Assembly (NCBI GenBank): GCA_945906115.1
Contig: CAMDQP010000012.1
Location: forward strand, 1-20,556
Reading direction: 5' to 3'
Source of the DNA: Opitutus sp. GAS368
GTDB taxonomy: Bacteria > Verrucomicrobiota > Verrucomicrobiia > Opitutales > UBA953
Length of the DNA stretch: 20,556 bases
Part shown: positions 1-7,727 of the stretch, in pieces
Position numbering within the stretch: position 1 is the first letter of the stretch
Layout of the letters: the number at the start of each line of letters is the position of its first letter
Notes under the pieces: generated by a model
What the model saw: the letters and a program-made list of their open reading frames with translations, nothing else
Database searches by the model: none
Told to the model about the DNA's origin: nothing
Program-made: the position numbers and the translations under genes

Positions 1-101
1 ATCTTCGCCATGCCATCGGTCGAGACGGAGACCACCTTGCCTGTTTCGGGGGCGGCGGAAAGCCCGACCACAGCCAAGAAAAAGAAGCAGGTACGAATCA
101 T
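1..101 (-). CDS. Partial secreted protein, N-terminus only
   Basis: The ATG lies at 101-99 on the minus strand and overlaps the stop of the Ppx/GppA-like gene by 4 bp (ATGA). The 33 visible codons begin MIRTCFFFLAVVGLSAAPET, a typical Sec signal peptide: Arg at position 3, a Phe/Leu/Val core, and a probable cleavage site after SAA or SAAP. The mature part starts ETGKVVSVSTDGMAK and the frame is still open at the left edge. The overlap and shared strand suggest it is the third gene of the operon with the Ppx-like and LpxR-like genes. The visible part is too short to name a family; a periplasmic or outer-membrane product is all that can be inferred. Confidence 0.7.
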   Translation of the reverse strand, partial: MIRTCFFFLAVVGLSAAPETGKVVSVSTDGMAK

Positions 102-1024
102 GTTAAGAGATGCTCTCCGGAAGGTCCAAGGAGCAGCTCAACCATGCCATGTCGAACGCCATAGTGAGAAAGATGGAAGGATTCCGCCCCCGTCAGGTCG
201 GCGAGCACGCAAAGGGTAATCAAAGCCGCCGGCATGATATCGGCCCGGTCCGCCGGGATTCCCGGGATTTTGCGACGGGCGTCGAGATCGAGTGCGCACA
301 TGCGGTCACGCAGTTCGCGGATGCGCAGGACGGGCAGACGGCCGCCGACCGGAGGCTCACCCATCGCCTCAAGATGAAGGGCGACAGCCGCGAAGGCGCC
401 GCCCGCCCCGATAATGAGAAAGTTTTCGGCTGCGTTGGCCGGAATGATGGTCTGGAGGACACCCATGAGATGGGTCCGAATCGATGTCTGATCGAGTTCG
501 TCGATGACACCCGCTCCGCCCCGCAGATACCCGTTGGTCATGCGGACCGAACCTAAAGGGAAACTGCGGGCCAGCACGTAATGCTGGCCGCGGATGGCCG
601 TTACCTCGAGGCTTCCGCCGCCGAGATCAAAGGCCATGATGTTGGCATACGCCTTGTAAGCCGGATCTGTCCTTACACCCGAACCAGCCAGGCGGGCTTC
701 GACCTCGCCGGAGACGATTGTGAGGGGTACGCCGGTGACCGCGCGCACGGTTTCAGCGAAGACCTGACGATTAGAGCACTCCCGGACGGCGCTTGTGCCG
801 AGGACGGTAAAACGTGTGGCACCCTTAGTGCGGGCGAAATCCAGCAGGCGACCAATCGCGGCGGCGGCAGCCTGAGCCTCAAGCGAAAGCGGGTCGCCGG
901 GATTGATGTCCTGCTGCAGACGGACGGATTCGGTCAACCGACCGAGTTCGCGACGGTCCTGATCGTCCACGATGGCGACCTTGATGGAATTGGAACCTAC
1001 GTCGACGACGGCAATAGCAGACAT
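98..1024 (-). CDS. Ppx/GppA-family phosphatase (short form)
   Basis: The 308-aa product belongs to the ASKHA-fold Ppx/GppA family, which hydrolyses polyphosphate or pppGpp in the cytoplasm. Family motifs are visible: the first phosphate loop VVDVGSNSIKVAIVD (residues 6-20), VLGTSAVREC (74-83), SGEVEARL (105-112) and the second phosphate loop FDLGGGSLEV (132-141), then a C-terminal Gly-rich IGAGGAF segment. It is a short form like many bacterial ~300-aa members and lacks the C-terminal HD-type extension of E. coli Ppx/GppA. The usual SGxEEA motif reads SGEVEA, so one of the two adjacent Glu residues is changed. The start follows the LpxR-like gene's stop by 2 nt and has no Shine-Dalgarno. Whether the substrate is polyphosphate or pppGpp cannot be told from sequence. 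Confidence 0.9.
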   Translation of the reverse strand: MSAIAVVDVGSNSIKVAIVDDQDRRELGRLTESVRLQQDINPGDPLSLEAQAAAAAIGRLLDFARTKGATRFTVLGTSAVRECSNRQVFAETVRAVTGVPLTIVSGEVEARLAGSGVRTDPAYKAYANIMAFDLGGGSLEVTAIRGQHYVLARSFPLGSVRMTNGYLRGGAGVIDELDQTSIRTHLMGVLQTIIPANAAENFLIIGAGGAFAAVALHLEAMGEPPVGGRLPVLRIRELRDRMCALDLDARRKIPGIPADRADIMPAALITLCVLADLTGAESFHLSHYGVRHGMVELLLGPSGEHLLT

Positions 1025-1026
1025 TT

Positions 1027-1986
1027 TTAGAAGAGGAATTGACCCTTGAGACCGCCGAAGAAATGGAGGCCATCCTGCGTTTCAAACTCCTTTGTGCGAA
1101 TCGCGATGAAATAAGTCGCGGAGCAAGAGGACACCTGGAAGGTCGTGCCGGCCGCGCACTGCAGCACGATGGGCGAACGGGTGACGCCGGGCGATTCGCG
1201 GAAGTTTGTGCCGTCGGTCGCGTAATTGCGGACGACGACCTCAACTTGGGAATCAACGAAAGCCCAATAGGAGAAGTTCGGGCGGGATTCGGTCGTCTTC
1301 AGCGCATCAATGGGGTCGTAGCCATTCGAGTGGCGGATGAAAGAATGGCCCCAGGATTTATCCAAGTTGATGCCCCAGCGTAACTGGGCACCGAGGACCA
1401 CCGCGGTACGCATGGTGCCAAGCTCGACGACGCCGCGAGCGATCAGGTCACGATAACCATGGCCGGTCGGATCCAGATCGAAGCGACGGCGAAACTCGCC
1501 GTCTATATTGAGCAGCAGCTCATCGGGTAATTGCTTACCCCAGCCGGCGGACTGCGGGGTGCCGATAAGGTCGTGGAATTTATTCTGAATCGTCTCGCCG
1601 CCGGCCGAAGGCCCGATGAGGCCGAGCTTGGCCTCCACGGAGAACATGCAGTCGCGGCGCCCACCTCGGTCCAAGGTGGCGCCATACCCCCAGCCGACAT
1701 ACAGGGCGCCCGAATAAGGCATATCGTCGAGCGAGGGATTCGGATTCAAGGTGTCCGAAGGCGTGTTGATCTCCTGCGTGAGCGAGAAGAAGGTATGGTC
1801 GCCGCGATTGATGGCGATTTTCATGCCTTGGGTATAGTAACGATCCTTGTTTTTCGGCGTGAACTTATCGTTCTCTTCGGTGAGCGAGACGACCCAGACG
1901 GACCTCGGAGTCGCTGGAGCGGGGACTTCGGCGGCTTGGGCAGCGGCGGCAGCCAAGGCAATGACCATGAGACGTGAAATCGACAT
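1027..1986 (-). CDS. LpxR-like (DUF2219) outer-membrane protein, putative lipid A deacylase
   Basis: The 319-aa product resembles the LpxR/DUF2219 family of outer-membrane beta-barrels; Salmonella LpxR removes the 3'-acyloxyacyl chain of lipid A. The ATG at 1986 is chosen because it opens a clean signal peptide (MSISRLMVIALAAAAAQA, cleavage near residue 19). The open frame continues upstream to 2151, but that would run into the divergent mlaE. Family hallmarks are EENDKF (37-42, with the conserved Asn-Asp pair at 39-40), DRYYTQGMKI (48-57), DDMPYSGALYVGW (87-99) and FHDLIGTPQSAGWGKQL (137-153, with a candidate catalytic His138). The chain ends in LKGQFLF; a terminal Phe is typical of outer-membrane barrels. 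It is first in a minus-strand operon and divergent from the lipid-transport operon. Deacylase activity is inferred, not shown. Confidence 0.82.
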   Translation of the reverse strand: MSISRLMVIALAAAAAQAAEVPAPATPRSVWVVSLTEENDKFTPKNKDRYYTQGMKIAINRGDHTFFSLTQEINTPSDTLNPNPSLDDMPYSGALYVGWGYGATLDRGGRRDCMFSVEAKLGLIGPSAGGETIQNKFHDLIGTPQSAGWGKQLPDELLLNIDGEFRRRFDLDPTGHGYRDLIARGVVELGTMRTAVVLGAQLRWGINLDKSWGHSFIRHSNGYDPIDALKTTESRPNFSYWAFVDSQVEVVVRNYATDGTNFRESPGVTRSPIVLQCAAGTTFQVSSCSATYFIAIRTKEFETQDGLHFFGGLKGQFLF

Positions 1987-2077
1987 TTCTGAAACATCAG
2001 CAAAGGGCATCCCCAAGGAGTCGTCCACGCCTTTCTGACTTGTGAACATCGGCTCGCCCAAGTATTTGACTGTCAAG
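1987..2077. promoter_or_regulatory. Divergent intergenic region with an 11-bp palindrome
   Basis: These 91 bp separate the LpxR-like gene (minus) from mlaE (plus), so both promoters should lie here or inside the 5' ends. A perfect inverted repeat TTGAC-T-GTCAA sits at 2066-2076, immediately before the mlaE ATG. Read on the minus strand, its right half gives a consensus -35 hexamer TTGACA (2076-2071), though no good -10 follows at 16-18 bp. It could be an operator or a -35 element. Both roles are inference, and 11 bp is short enough to arise by chance. Confidence 0.3.
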
Positions 2078-3172
2078 ATGTCCCATGCTGCCACTGGCTT
2101 GCCTTTTGCCCGGACGGAAGTCCTGGCCGATGGCACCGCCTTGGTCACCATCGGGGGCTCATGGAAACGGGATCAACCTCTCCCGGAAATCGTCATTAAG
2201 GGTGATCGGGCCAAAGTCGTCGCCGAGGCGCTGACCGATTTCGACTCTTCGCTTCCAGCGTGGCTTTACGCTCACTTTAAGAACATTCGCCAGCTAGACC
2301 TCTCCACCCTACCCGTCCGCCTGCAGTCCCTCGTGCAGATGGCCGAAAAGGCCTCATCCGAGCAGGCCAAATCCGACCACGACGGCTTGCTCGAGACATT
2401 TGGAAATTGGGGCGTCGAAAGCGGCGGCTCTTGGGGTCGGGCGTTCGAACATATCGGCCACACGGCGCTCGGCTTCCTCAAGATGCTGGTCGGTCGGGCC
2501 AAGGTTAATTGGGGCGACTTCACGCTCCAACTGCAGACCGCCGGCGTCGATGCACTCCCCATCGTGGCCCTCCTGGGCTTCCTGACCGGACTCATCATGG
2601 CCTATGTCGGCCTCATCCAGCTCCGCCAAGTCGGTGCCACGGTCTACGTCGCCAACCTCGTCTCTCTCGCCATGACCCGTGAGATGGGTGCGCTGATGAC
2701 CGGCATCATCGCGTGCGGACGCACTTCGACCGCCTTCGCCTCGCAGCTTGGCAGTATGAACGTCAGCCAGGAAACCGACGCCCTCCGCGCCTTGGGCATC
2801 AACCCCATCGAGTACCTCGCCCTGCCCCGCATCCTCGCCGTCACGCTGATGGTCCCCCTCCTCGCGGTCTTTGCCACCTTCATCGGCATCTTCGGTGGTA
2901 TGGTTGTCGCCTGCGCCGGCGACCTCAGCATCGAGCAATACCTGACGCAGGCCGTCCGGGCCATCACCTTCAAGAGTTTCTTGGTCGGCTTCATCAAGTC
3001 CATCGCCTTCGGCTTCATCGCCGCTTGGGCGGGATGTTATCGCGGCTCGGTTGCCAAGCGCTCCGCCCTCGGCGTCGGCGAGGCCGCCACCTCCGCCGCC
3101 GTGCTAGGCATCACCTTCATCGTGATCTTCGATGCAATCTTCGCGGTGATCTTCAACCTCTTCGACCTGTGA
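2078..3172 (+). CDS. mlaE: MlaE-family ABC permease with N-terminal STAS/MlaB-like domain
   Basis: The 364-aa product is an inner-membrane permease of an MCE-type lipid ABC transporter. About residues 12-100 form a STAS/MlaB-like domain (VTIGGSW near the start, then the QLDLSTL strand), so the MlaB partner is fused instead of separate. Residues ~135-362 are the MlaE domain, with the family segments GFLTGLIMAYVG, VSLAMTREMGALMTGI, ACGRTSTAFASQLGSM, DALRALGINPIEYLALPR and five or so membrane helices. An ATG at 2078 was preferred; a GTG at 2042 would add 12 residues, and neither has a convincing ribosome-binding site. It overlaps mlaF by 4 bp (GTGA) and is the first gene of the eight-gene run. 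It should act with the ATPase and MCE protein downstream to move phospholipid across the envelope; direction is unknown. Confidence 0.92.
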   Translation: MSHAATGLPFARTEVLADGTALVTIGGSWKRDQPLPEIVIKGDRAKVVAEALTDFDSSLPAWLYAHFKNIRQLDLSTLPVRLQSLVQMAEKASSEQAKSDHDGLLETFGNWGVESGGSWGRAFEHIGHTALGFLKMLVGRAKVNWGDFTLQLQTAGVDALPIVALLGFLTGLIMAYVGLIQLRQVGATVYVANLVSLAMTREMGALMTGIIACGRTSTAFASQLGSMNVSQETDALRALGINPIEYLALPRILAVTLMVPLLAVFATFIGIFGGMVVACAGDLSIEQYLTQAVRAITFKSFLVGFIKSIAFGFIAAWAGCYRGSVAKRSALGVGEAATSAAVLGITFIVIFDAIFAVIFNLFDL

Positions 3173-3927
3173 GCGACACCCCAGACATCCTCACCTGTAC
3201 GGACTTGGCTATCGGCCACGGCAAGACCGTGATCATGGATCGGCTTAACCTGTCGGTGGCTCCTGGGAAAATCCTCGCGATCGTCGGGCCCAGCGGTTGC
3301 GGCAAAAGCACGCTCATGCGCGCCCTCGGCGGACTGGACGAACCACTCGGCGGTAAGACCACGCTCATGGGCGTCGACCTTGCCGCAGCACATGGACAGG
3401 AGCGCCAGGATATCCTGCGCCAGAGCGGCTTCCTCTTCCAAGGCGCCGCCTTGTTCTCCTCGCTCACCCTCCGCGAGAATATCGAGATGCCCATGCGCGA
3501 GTTCCTCATGGCTCCCCGCAAGGACATCCGCCAGCTCGCCGAGTACAAGCTGGCCCTCGTCGGCCTGGCCGATGCCATGGATAAACTTCCCTCGGAAATC
3601 AGCGGGGGCATGGCCAAGCGCGCCGGCATCGCCCGCGCCATGGCCCTCGACCCGTCCGTCATCTTCCTCGATGAACCCAGTGCCGGCCTCGACCCGCTGA
3701 GTTCCGGGCGCCTCGACGAGCTCATTCTCCGCCTCCGCGAGGCCTACGGGACGACCATCATTCTGGTCAGCCATGAAATCCCTAGCATCCTGCGGACCGC
3801 CGACTTCTGCGTTTATCTCGACCCCGACACGGGCACCATGGGCGCCTACGGGCCCCCGAAGGGCTTCCTTCAGGCTGGCAATTCGCCGAAGGTGCACGCC
3901 TTCTTCAACCAAGCACGTTTCGACTGA
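3169..3927 (+). CDS. mlaF: MlaF-family ABC transporter ATP-binding protein
   Basis: The 252-aa product is the cytoplasmic ATPase of the MCE lipid transporter. Visible motifs are Walker A GPSGCGKST (40-48), a Q-loop in GFLFQGAALF, the signature ISGGMAKRAGIARAMALDP (from residue 144), Walker B VIFLDEP (164-170, Glu169 catalytic), the D-loop SAGLDP and the H-loop His202 in LVSHE. SGGM(A)KR in place of SGGQ is characteristic of the MlaF/Mkl branch. The start is a GTG that overlaps the mlaE stop (GTGA at 3169-3172). The same frame stays open far upstream inside mlaE, but that part is out-of-frame translation of mlaE and is excluded. Length is normal for the family. Confidence 0.93.
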   Translation: MSDTPDILTCTDLAIGHGKTVIMDRLNLSVAPGKILAIVGPSGCGKSTLMRALGGLDEPLGGKTTLMGVDLAAAHGQERQDILRQSGFLFQGAALFSSLTLRENIEMPMREFLMAPRKDIRQLAEYKLALVGLADAMDKLPSEISGGMAKRAGIARAMALDPSVIFLDEPSAGLDPLSSGRLDELILRLREAYGTTIILVSHEIPSILRTADFCVYLDPDTGTMGAYGPPKGFLQAGNSPKVHAFFNQARFD

Positions 3928-3929
3928 CC

Positions 3930-4964
3930 ATGCGTAGATCCGCCAACATGACACTTATCGGGGCCTTCGTGGTCGGAGGCATCCTGCTCATCATCGCCGC
4001 CGTGGTCCTGCTCGGGGCCGGTTCCTTCACCGGCGCCAAGCCTACGGCAATCGCTTATTTCGAAGATTCAGTCAGTGGTCTGGATATCGGCGCACCGGTC
4101 AAATTCCGCGGCGTCAGCATCGGCAAGGTCAGCCAGGTGCTCCTGCGCACCTCGGGTCAATCGGCGTCCGACTACTCCGTCCCGGTGGTCATGGAATTCT
4201 CGCCCGACCTCCTCACCCGCCGCGGTATCGATCAGGCCCTACTCCAGAAGCAAGGCCTGCGCCTCTCCATCGAGAAAGGACTTCGCGCCAAGCTGCAGCA
4301 GCAGTCGGTCATCACGGGCGTGCTTTACGTGGAGTTGGATTACCTTCCCGACACGGCCTACAAGCTGCATGACCCGAAAGGCGAAATACCAGAGATCCCG
4401 ACGCAGCCTTCCAACCTCGGTGCGCTGACCAAGGCCGTCGCCCAGACGCTCGATCAGCTGAGCCGCATCGACTTCGTCTCAATCACCAAGAAGGTCGATT
4501 CGATTCTGACCCGGATCGACAAAGGCGCTTCGCAGATCGAGTTCGATAAGATCAACGGTAACCTCGTCCAAGCCTCCTCTAATATTTCGAAGATTACCGG
4601 CGACCCTGCTATCGCCCGCGCGGTCACCGACTTCTCCGCCGCGATGCAAGGCATCGACGTCCTCGTCAAACGCCTAAGCGGCAAGGTCGACCCGGTGACC
4701 GACGATATTAAAGCGATGGTGACGGCCGGTCGCAAAGCCCTCGAGCGACTGAACGAGACCTCTGATAACCTCCGCACGCTCACCAAGCCAGGCTCGCCGG
4801 CCCGCCGCGACCTCGACCAAGCTCTGGCCGACGTCTCGGATGCAGCCCAAGCAATCCGCTCGCTCGCTGATTTCATCGAACGCAACCCCGAGACCATCAT
4901 CCAGGGCCGAAGCAAGTCGCCCTCCCAAGATGCCAAGCCCAAGGAGGAGCCGGCTGCTAAATGA
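3930..4964 (+). CDS. mlaD: MlaD-like MCE-domain substrate-binding protein
   Basis: The 344-aa product is a single-MCE-domain protein anchored in the inner membrane. A hydrophobic helix (about 8-31, LIGAFVVGGILLIIAAVVLL) is followed by the MCE domain (about 38-125) with AIAYFEDSVSGLDIGAPVKF and RGVSIGKV, the classic family signature. A further ~200 residues are helical and polar, and the end is Lys/Pro-rich (SPSQDAKPKEEPAAK). The chain is much longer than E. coli MlaD (183 aa) and resembles PqiB/Mce-like proteins with long helical C-terminal tails that may extend towards the outer membrane. The gene starts 2 nt after the mlaF stop and overlaps the lipoprotein gene by 4 bp (ATGA). The likely role is shuttling lipid between the permease and the outer-membrane side. 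Confidence 0.92.
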   Translation: MRRSANMTLIGAFVVGGILLIIAAVVLLGAGSFTGAKPTAIAYFEDSVSGLDIGAPVKFRGVSIGKVSQVLLRTSGQSASDYSVPVVMEFSPDLLTRRGIDQALLQKQGLRLSIEKGLRAKLQQQSVITGVLYVELDYLPDTAYKLHDPKGEIPEIPTQPSNLGALTKAVAQTLDQLSRIDFVSITKKVDSILTRIDKGASQIEFDKINGNLVQASSNISKITGDPAIARAVTDFSAAMQGIDVLVKRLSGKVDPVTDDIKAMVTAGRKALERLNETSDNLRTLTKPGSPARRDLDQALADVSDAAQAIRSLADFIERNPETIIQGRSKSPSQDAKPKEEPAAK

Positions 4965-5587
4965 AATCCCGCGCCCTGCTGCTTAGCCTGACTGTACTTC
5001 TAAGCGGCTGCATCATCTTCGACAAGAAGAGCGAGGCGGTCACCTTCCACCAGCTCGCCTCGCCGGCCCCCGTCACTACACGCTCCGGCCCGACCCTGTT
5101 CGTCCCTCGCGCGATCATACCGTCGGCCCTCCGCCGTCCGAACGTCGTACTCATCGATGACACCGGCTGGGTGCGCATCGAAGACGCCCACCGCTGGATC
5201 TCTCCGCTCGACCGCGCCGTCTCCGAGGCCGTCGGCCGCCACCTCACCTCGCTGACCGGATTGCCCTCTTCGATGCAGTCGCCGGCCGACGAACACCTCG
5301 TCCTGCTGCTGACCGTCGACAAAATGGAGGTCTTCACCCCTGCCGGCCCAGGTCGCTCAATTTTCTCCATCCCCGGTACGACGCCGAATACGGATACTGC
5401 CATCCTGCAGCTTACATTCCGCCTCGAAAAGTCCGACGGCACGCTCCTCGCAACCAAGACGCTTCCGCAATCTCGCCCGCTCAAGGAGCGTTCACCGACC
5501 GCGTTCGAGCAGGCCCAATCTGCGAACCTTGCCGCCATCTCGGCCGAGATTGCCAAACTCCTGCCCGCCGCTTCCTCGTCGAAATGA
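4961..5587 (+). CDS. PqiC-like ABC-transport auxiliary lipoprotein
   Basis: The 208-aa product has a lipoprotein signal peptide with the lipobox LLSGC (Cys17). The body fits the ABC-type transport auxiliary family (PqiC/DUF330): an N-terminal Ala/Pro/Thr segment, RAIIPSALRRPNVVL, TGWVRIEDAHRWISPLDRAV (the family's strongest motif) and a C-terminal beta-rich half ending in helix FEQAQSANLAAISAEIAKLL. PqiC-type lipoproteins sit in the outer membrane and pair with MCE tunnels. Co-occurrence with mlaD here makes the transporter a Mla/Pqi-like hybrid. The start overlaps mlaD by 4 bp and AAGGAGGAG lies at 4941-4949, one of the few Shine-Dalgarno-like sequences in the window, although its spacing is long (about 11-13 nt). 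It overlaps the next gene by ATGA. Confidence 0.85.
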   Translation: MKSRALLLSLTVLLSGCIIFDKKSEAVTFHQLASPAPVTTRSGPTLFVPRAIIPSALRRPNVVLIDDTGWVRIEDAHRWISPLDRAVSEAVGRHLTSLTGLPSSMQSPADEHLVLLLTVDKMEVFTPAGPGRSIFSIPGTTPNTDTAILQLTFRLEKSDGTLLATKTLPQSRPLKERSPTAFEQAQSANLAAISAEIAKLLPAASSSK

Positions 5588-6057
5588 CCACCCCTTCCGA
5601 CCCACGCCCCAACGGCTTTTCCGAAGTCACTGGCGAAATCTGCTACGACCTTCCGTCGGCCTACATCCCGCATCCCGCAACCGGCCTGCTCCACCTGGCT
5701 CGTTTCCTCGCCAAAATCCGCAAGCACTTGAAGGGCGAATTGCCGAAGTCCTATCAGCGTAACTTCTGCAAGGGCTTTGATCGCTTCCTTTGCCTCCACC
5801 TGGGCGTGGACCCCGAGCAGGTCATCGCCTGCGTCCGCGAGACGCAGACCGAAGCCGAACTCGACGTCCGCCTGAAAGCCCTTTTTCCTGCTGACCTCCG
5901 CGTCGCCGTCTGGAACCGCGAACTGGTCCAGAAAGGCATGAGCGTGATGGGCCGCGAAGTCCTCGAAAGCACCAAACTCAAGATGGGCGCCGAACAACGC
6001 ACCGATGTGATCTCCTTTGCGGACATGATCGACTTCGACGAAGGACGCATACTGTGA
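5584..6057 (+). CDS. DUF5069-like conserved protein
   Basis: The 157-aa soluble product has no signal peptide or membrane segment. Its layout resembles the DUF5069 family: YDLPSAYIPHPATGLLHLAR (20-39), a helical FLAKIRKHLKGELP, then FCKGFDRFLCLHLGVDPEQV and a C-terminal helical part ending in DMIDFDEGRIL. Family members have no established function that I know of. Assignment is by recall of the pattern, so it is moderately sure. The gene overlaps both neighbours by 4 bp (ATGA at 5584-5587, GTGA at 6054-6057), so translation is probably coupled with the lipid-transport genes. Confidence 0.75.
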   Translation: MTTPSDPRPNGFSEVTGEICYDLPSAYIPHPATGLLHLARFLAKIRKHLKGELPKSYQRNFCKGFDRFLCLHLGVDPEQVIACVRETQTEAELDVRLKALFPADLRVAVWNRELVQKGMSVMGREVLESTKLKMGAEQRTDVISFADMIDFDEGRIL

Positions 6058-6881
6058 ATACCAACGACCCCCATCCCAACCGCCTGGTCATCCGGGGCAT
6101 CGCCGCGCTGCTCGCCTGCCTCAAACACCATCCCAAGGCGTTACGTGAGGTCGTCGCTACCGCTGCGTTCGCACCCAGCCTCGCTGAATACGACGCCGCC
6201 TTCGCTGAACTCGGCGTTAAAACCCGCATCGTCGGACCAATCGAGCTCGCCCAGACAGCCGAAGGCCCCTGCGACGACGTTTGCGCGCTCACCATGCGAC
6301 CCGACTTCGGTCTGGCCCGCATCTCCGACTTCGCCGAATGGCGCGAGTCCCGTGAAAGCATCGTCATCGCCGACGGCGTCACCGACGCAGCCGACCTCGC
6401 CGCCATCGCCCGCTCGATGGCCGCCTTTGGCCTGAAGCGCCTCCTGCTCTCCGGCGGCACCGAGAAGCTCTCCTTTCATCCGGAAGCATGGAACCTCTCC
6501 CGTGGCGCCATGGAACAGCTGCGTCTCATGCGCGCCGCCGCCCTCGGCGGACTCCTGAAGCTCGTTGAAGACCGTTGCTGCGTCGTCGCCCTCTCGCCCG
6601 ACATCGGCCGCAAAATCGACCTCGCCGTGCCGGTCCGCGTCCCCGGCCGTCACCTCGCCCTGCTCATCCCGGGAGGAAAACTCGACGCAGACATCCAGCC
6701 GCGGGTCGAACATTGCTACCGCTTCCCGGGCCTCGTCAACCAGCCCGGCCTGTCCCTTTCCGAGATCGCCCCCTTGGCCATCGCCTGGTTCGCCTCCACG
6801 CCCCAACCCCGCGCCGACGGCTTCCTGTCCCGCAAAAGGGCTCGCCACGCCAAGGACAAGGGTTCCAATCCGACCAGCTAA
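6054..6881 (+). CDS. SpoU/TrmH-like RNA methyltransferase homologue, catalytic motifs degenerate
   Basis: The 275-aa product follows the SpoU/TrmH layout. It has an N-terminal substrate-binding-like region (LVIRGIAALLACLKHHPKAL), then VIADGVTDAADLAAIARSMA (104-123), matching the family's VLDGVTDPxNxGAIxRTA, then LSRGAMEQLRLMRA. Arg120 is kept, but the invariant Asn is Asp114 and the following Gly is Ala. Motif 2 (GxExxG) reads ALLIPGGKLDADI (202-214) and has no Glu at the expected place. Motif 3 (SLNVSVA) reads PGLSLSEIAPLAI (231-243), with no Asn. The C-terminus is basic (FLSRKRARHAKDKG), as in RNA-binding tails. It may bind RNA without methylating it, or be a divergent enzyme. The GTG start overlaps the previous stop and has an AAGGA at 6041-6045 at good spacing. 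Confidence 0.75.
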   Translation: MNTNDPHPNRLVIRGIAALLACLKHHPKALREVVATAAFAPSLAEYDAAFAELGVKTRIVGPIELAQTAEGPCDDVCALTMRPDFGLARISDFAEWRESRESIVIADGVTDAADLAAIARSMAAFGLKRLLLSGGTEKLSFHPEAWNLSRGAMEQLRLMRAAALGGLLKLVEDRCCVVALSPDIGRKIDLAVPVRVPGRHLALLIPGGKLDADIQPRVEHCYRFPGLVNQPGLSLSEIAPLAIAWFASTPQPRADGFLSRKRARHAKDKGSNPTS

Positions 6882-6887
6882 TTCCCT

Positions 6888-7724
6888 ATGTCGCAGCCCC
6901 CGCCCGGCAACGGCGAGAACGTCCTCTCGCTCCAGAACATCAGCCGCACGTTCTTCACGGCTCTCCAACGCCAGCATGACATGCTCGCGTTCAGCATCGC
7001 CGGACTGCACACGGCCGACCCCAAGGCCTACGAACACTTTTCCTCCGTCTCCCGCGTGATGCCCGTCCCGCAGGCCCACCTGCCTCCGGAACAGATGCTC
7101 GCCTATGCCCGCGGCCTGATGATGCGCACAACGGTCAATGACCTGCTGACGCTTTCCTCGGAGTCCATGGTGCAGTGCCACCTGCTGTGCCTCTTCATCC
7201 GCGAACAAGGGAAAACCCAGCGCCGCGACCCGCTCATCGAGAAAATCATCTCGGAGAAGCAAAACGCCTTCCAAAAAATGACGCTACAGGACCGCTTCAC
7301 GGCCCTCGAAGAGAATTTTGGTATCGTCTGCGATCTGGAAGACGGAGTCTTCAGCCTCGCCGCCGCCCTGCGCGTACTCGTCCGCGGTGGCATGGTCACC
7401 AACGACGACATCACCCCGGATGGCTCCCTGACCCTCGAGTTCAAGGCGATGCAGGACTTCGAAGCCTCCGCCGAACCGGCGAAGACACCGGAAGCTGAGC
7501 CCGAGCTTCCACCTGGCGTCACCCGCCATGTCCTCAGCGACGAGAATAAGCCCAAGATGGTCGCCCGCCTGACGGACACCACCCGCACCTTCAAGCCGGG
7601 CGAGATGCTCAACCTGACAGACTCCGAACTGCTCGGCCTGAACATCACCGTCGCCAAGTTCGTCGACGGTCTGCTCCGCTCCGTCGACCATTTCGGTCGC
7701 GCGCAGCTCGGCGAAAGTTCCTGA
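6888..7724 (+). CDS. Unrecognised 278-aa protein
   Basis: I do not recognise a family. The product is soluble, with no signal peptide or transmembrane segment. Residues ~15-125 look helical (FFTALQRQHDMLAFSIAGL; PPEQMLAYARGLMMRTTVND; LTLSSESMVQCHLLCLFIRE), followed by KIISEKQNAFQKMTLQDRFT and an all-helix/strand part up to about 185. A Glu/Pro-rich linker (EPAKTPEAEPELPPG) separates a C-terminal segment of about 75 residues that ends with LNITVAKFVDGLLRSVDHFG. The ATG is 6 nt after the SpoU-like gene's stop and its own stop is 3 nt before the MFS permease start, so it sits firmly inside the operon. No catalytic motif is evident, and a scaffold or regulatory role is only one possibility. Confidence 0.7.
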   Translation: MSQPPPGNGENVLSLQNISRTFFTALQRQHDMLAFSIAGLHTADPKAYEHFSSVSRVMPVPQAHLPPEQMLAYARGLMMRTTVNDLLTLSSESMVQCHLLCLFIREQGKTQRRDPLIEKIISEKQNAFQKMTLQDRFTALEENFGIVCDLEDGVFSLAAALRVLVRGGMVTNDDITPDGSLTLEFKAMQDFEASAEPAKTPEAEPELPPGVTRHVLSDENKPKMVARLTDTTRTFKPGEMLNLTDSELLGLNITVAKFVDGLLRSVDHFGRAQLGESS

Positions 7725-7727
7725 CCG

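Noticed and set aside
10..219. Small plus-strand frame at the left edge
   Set aside because: It is opposite the signal-peptide gene and the end of the Ppx-like gene and has no motif.
2713..3168. N-terminal extension of mlaF back into mlaE
   Set aside because: The extension is Arg/His/Pro-rich out-of-frame mlaE. The ABC domain begins right after the GTG at 3169.
3037..3954. Long minus-strand reading frame (305 codons) opposite mlaE/mlaF/mlaD
   Set aside because: The plus strand encodes clear MlaE and MlaF motifs here. GC-rich genes often have long open antisense frames, and the translated product has no recognisable domain.
6141..7274. Long minus-strand frame (377 codons) opposite the SpoU-like and unknown genes
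   Set aside because: Product is Gly/Glu/Arg-rich with no motif, and it crosses an operon junction in antisense. The plus-strand frames fit the packed spacing of the operon.
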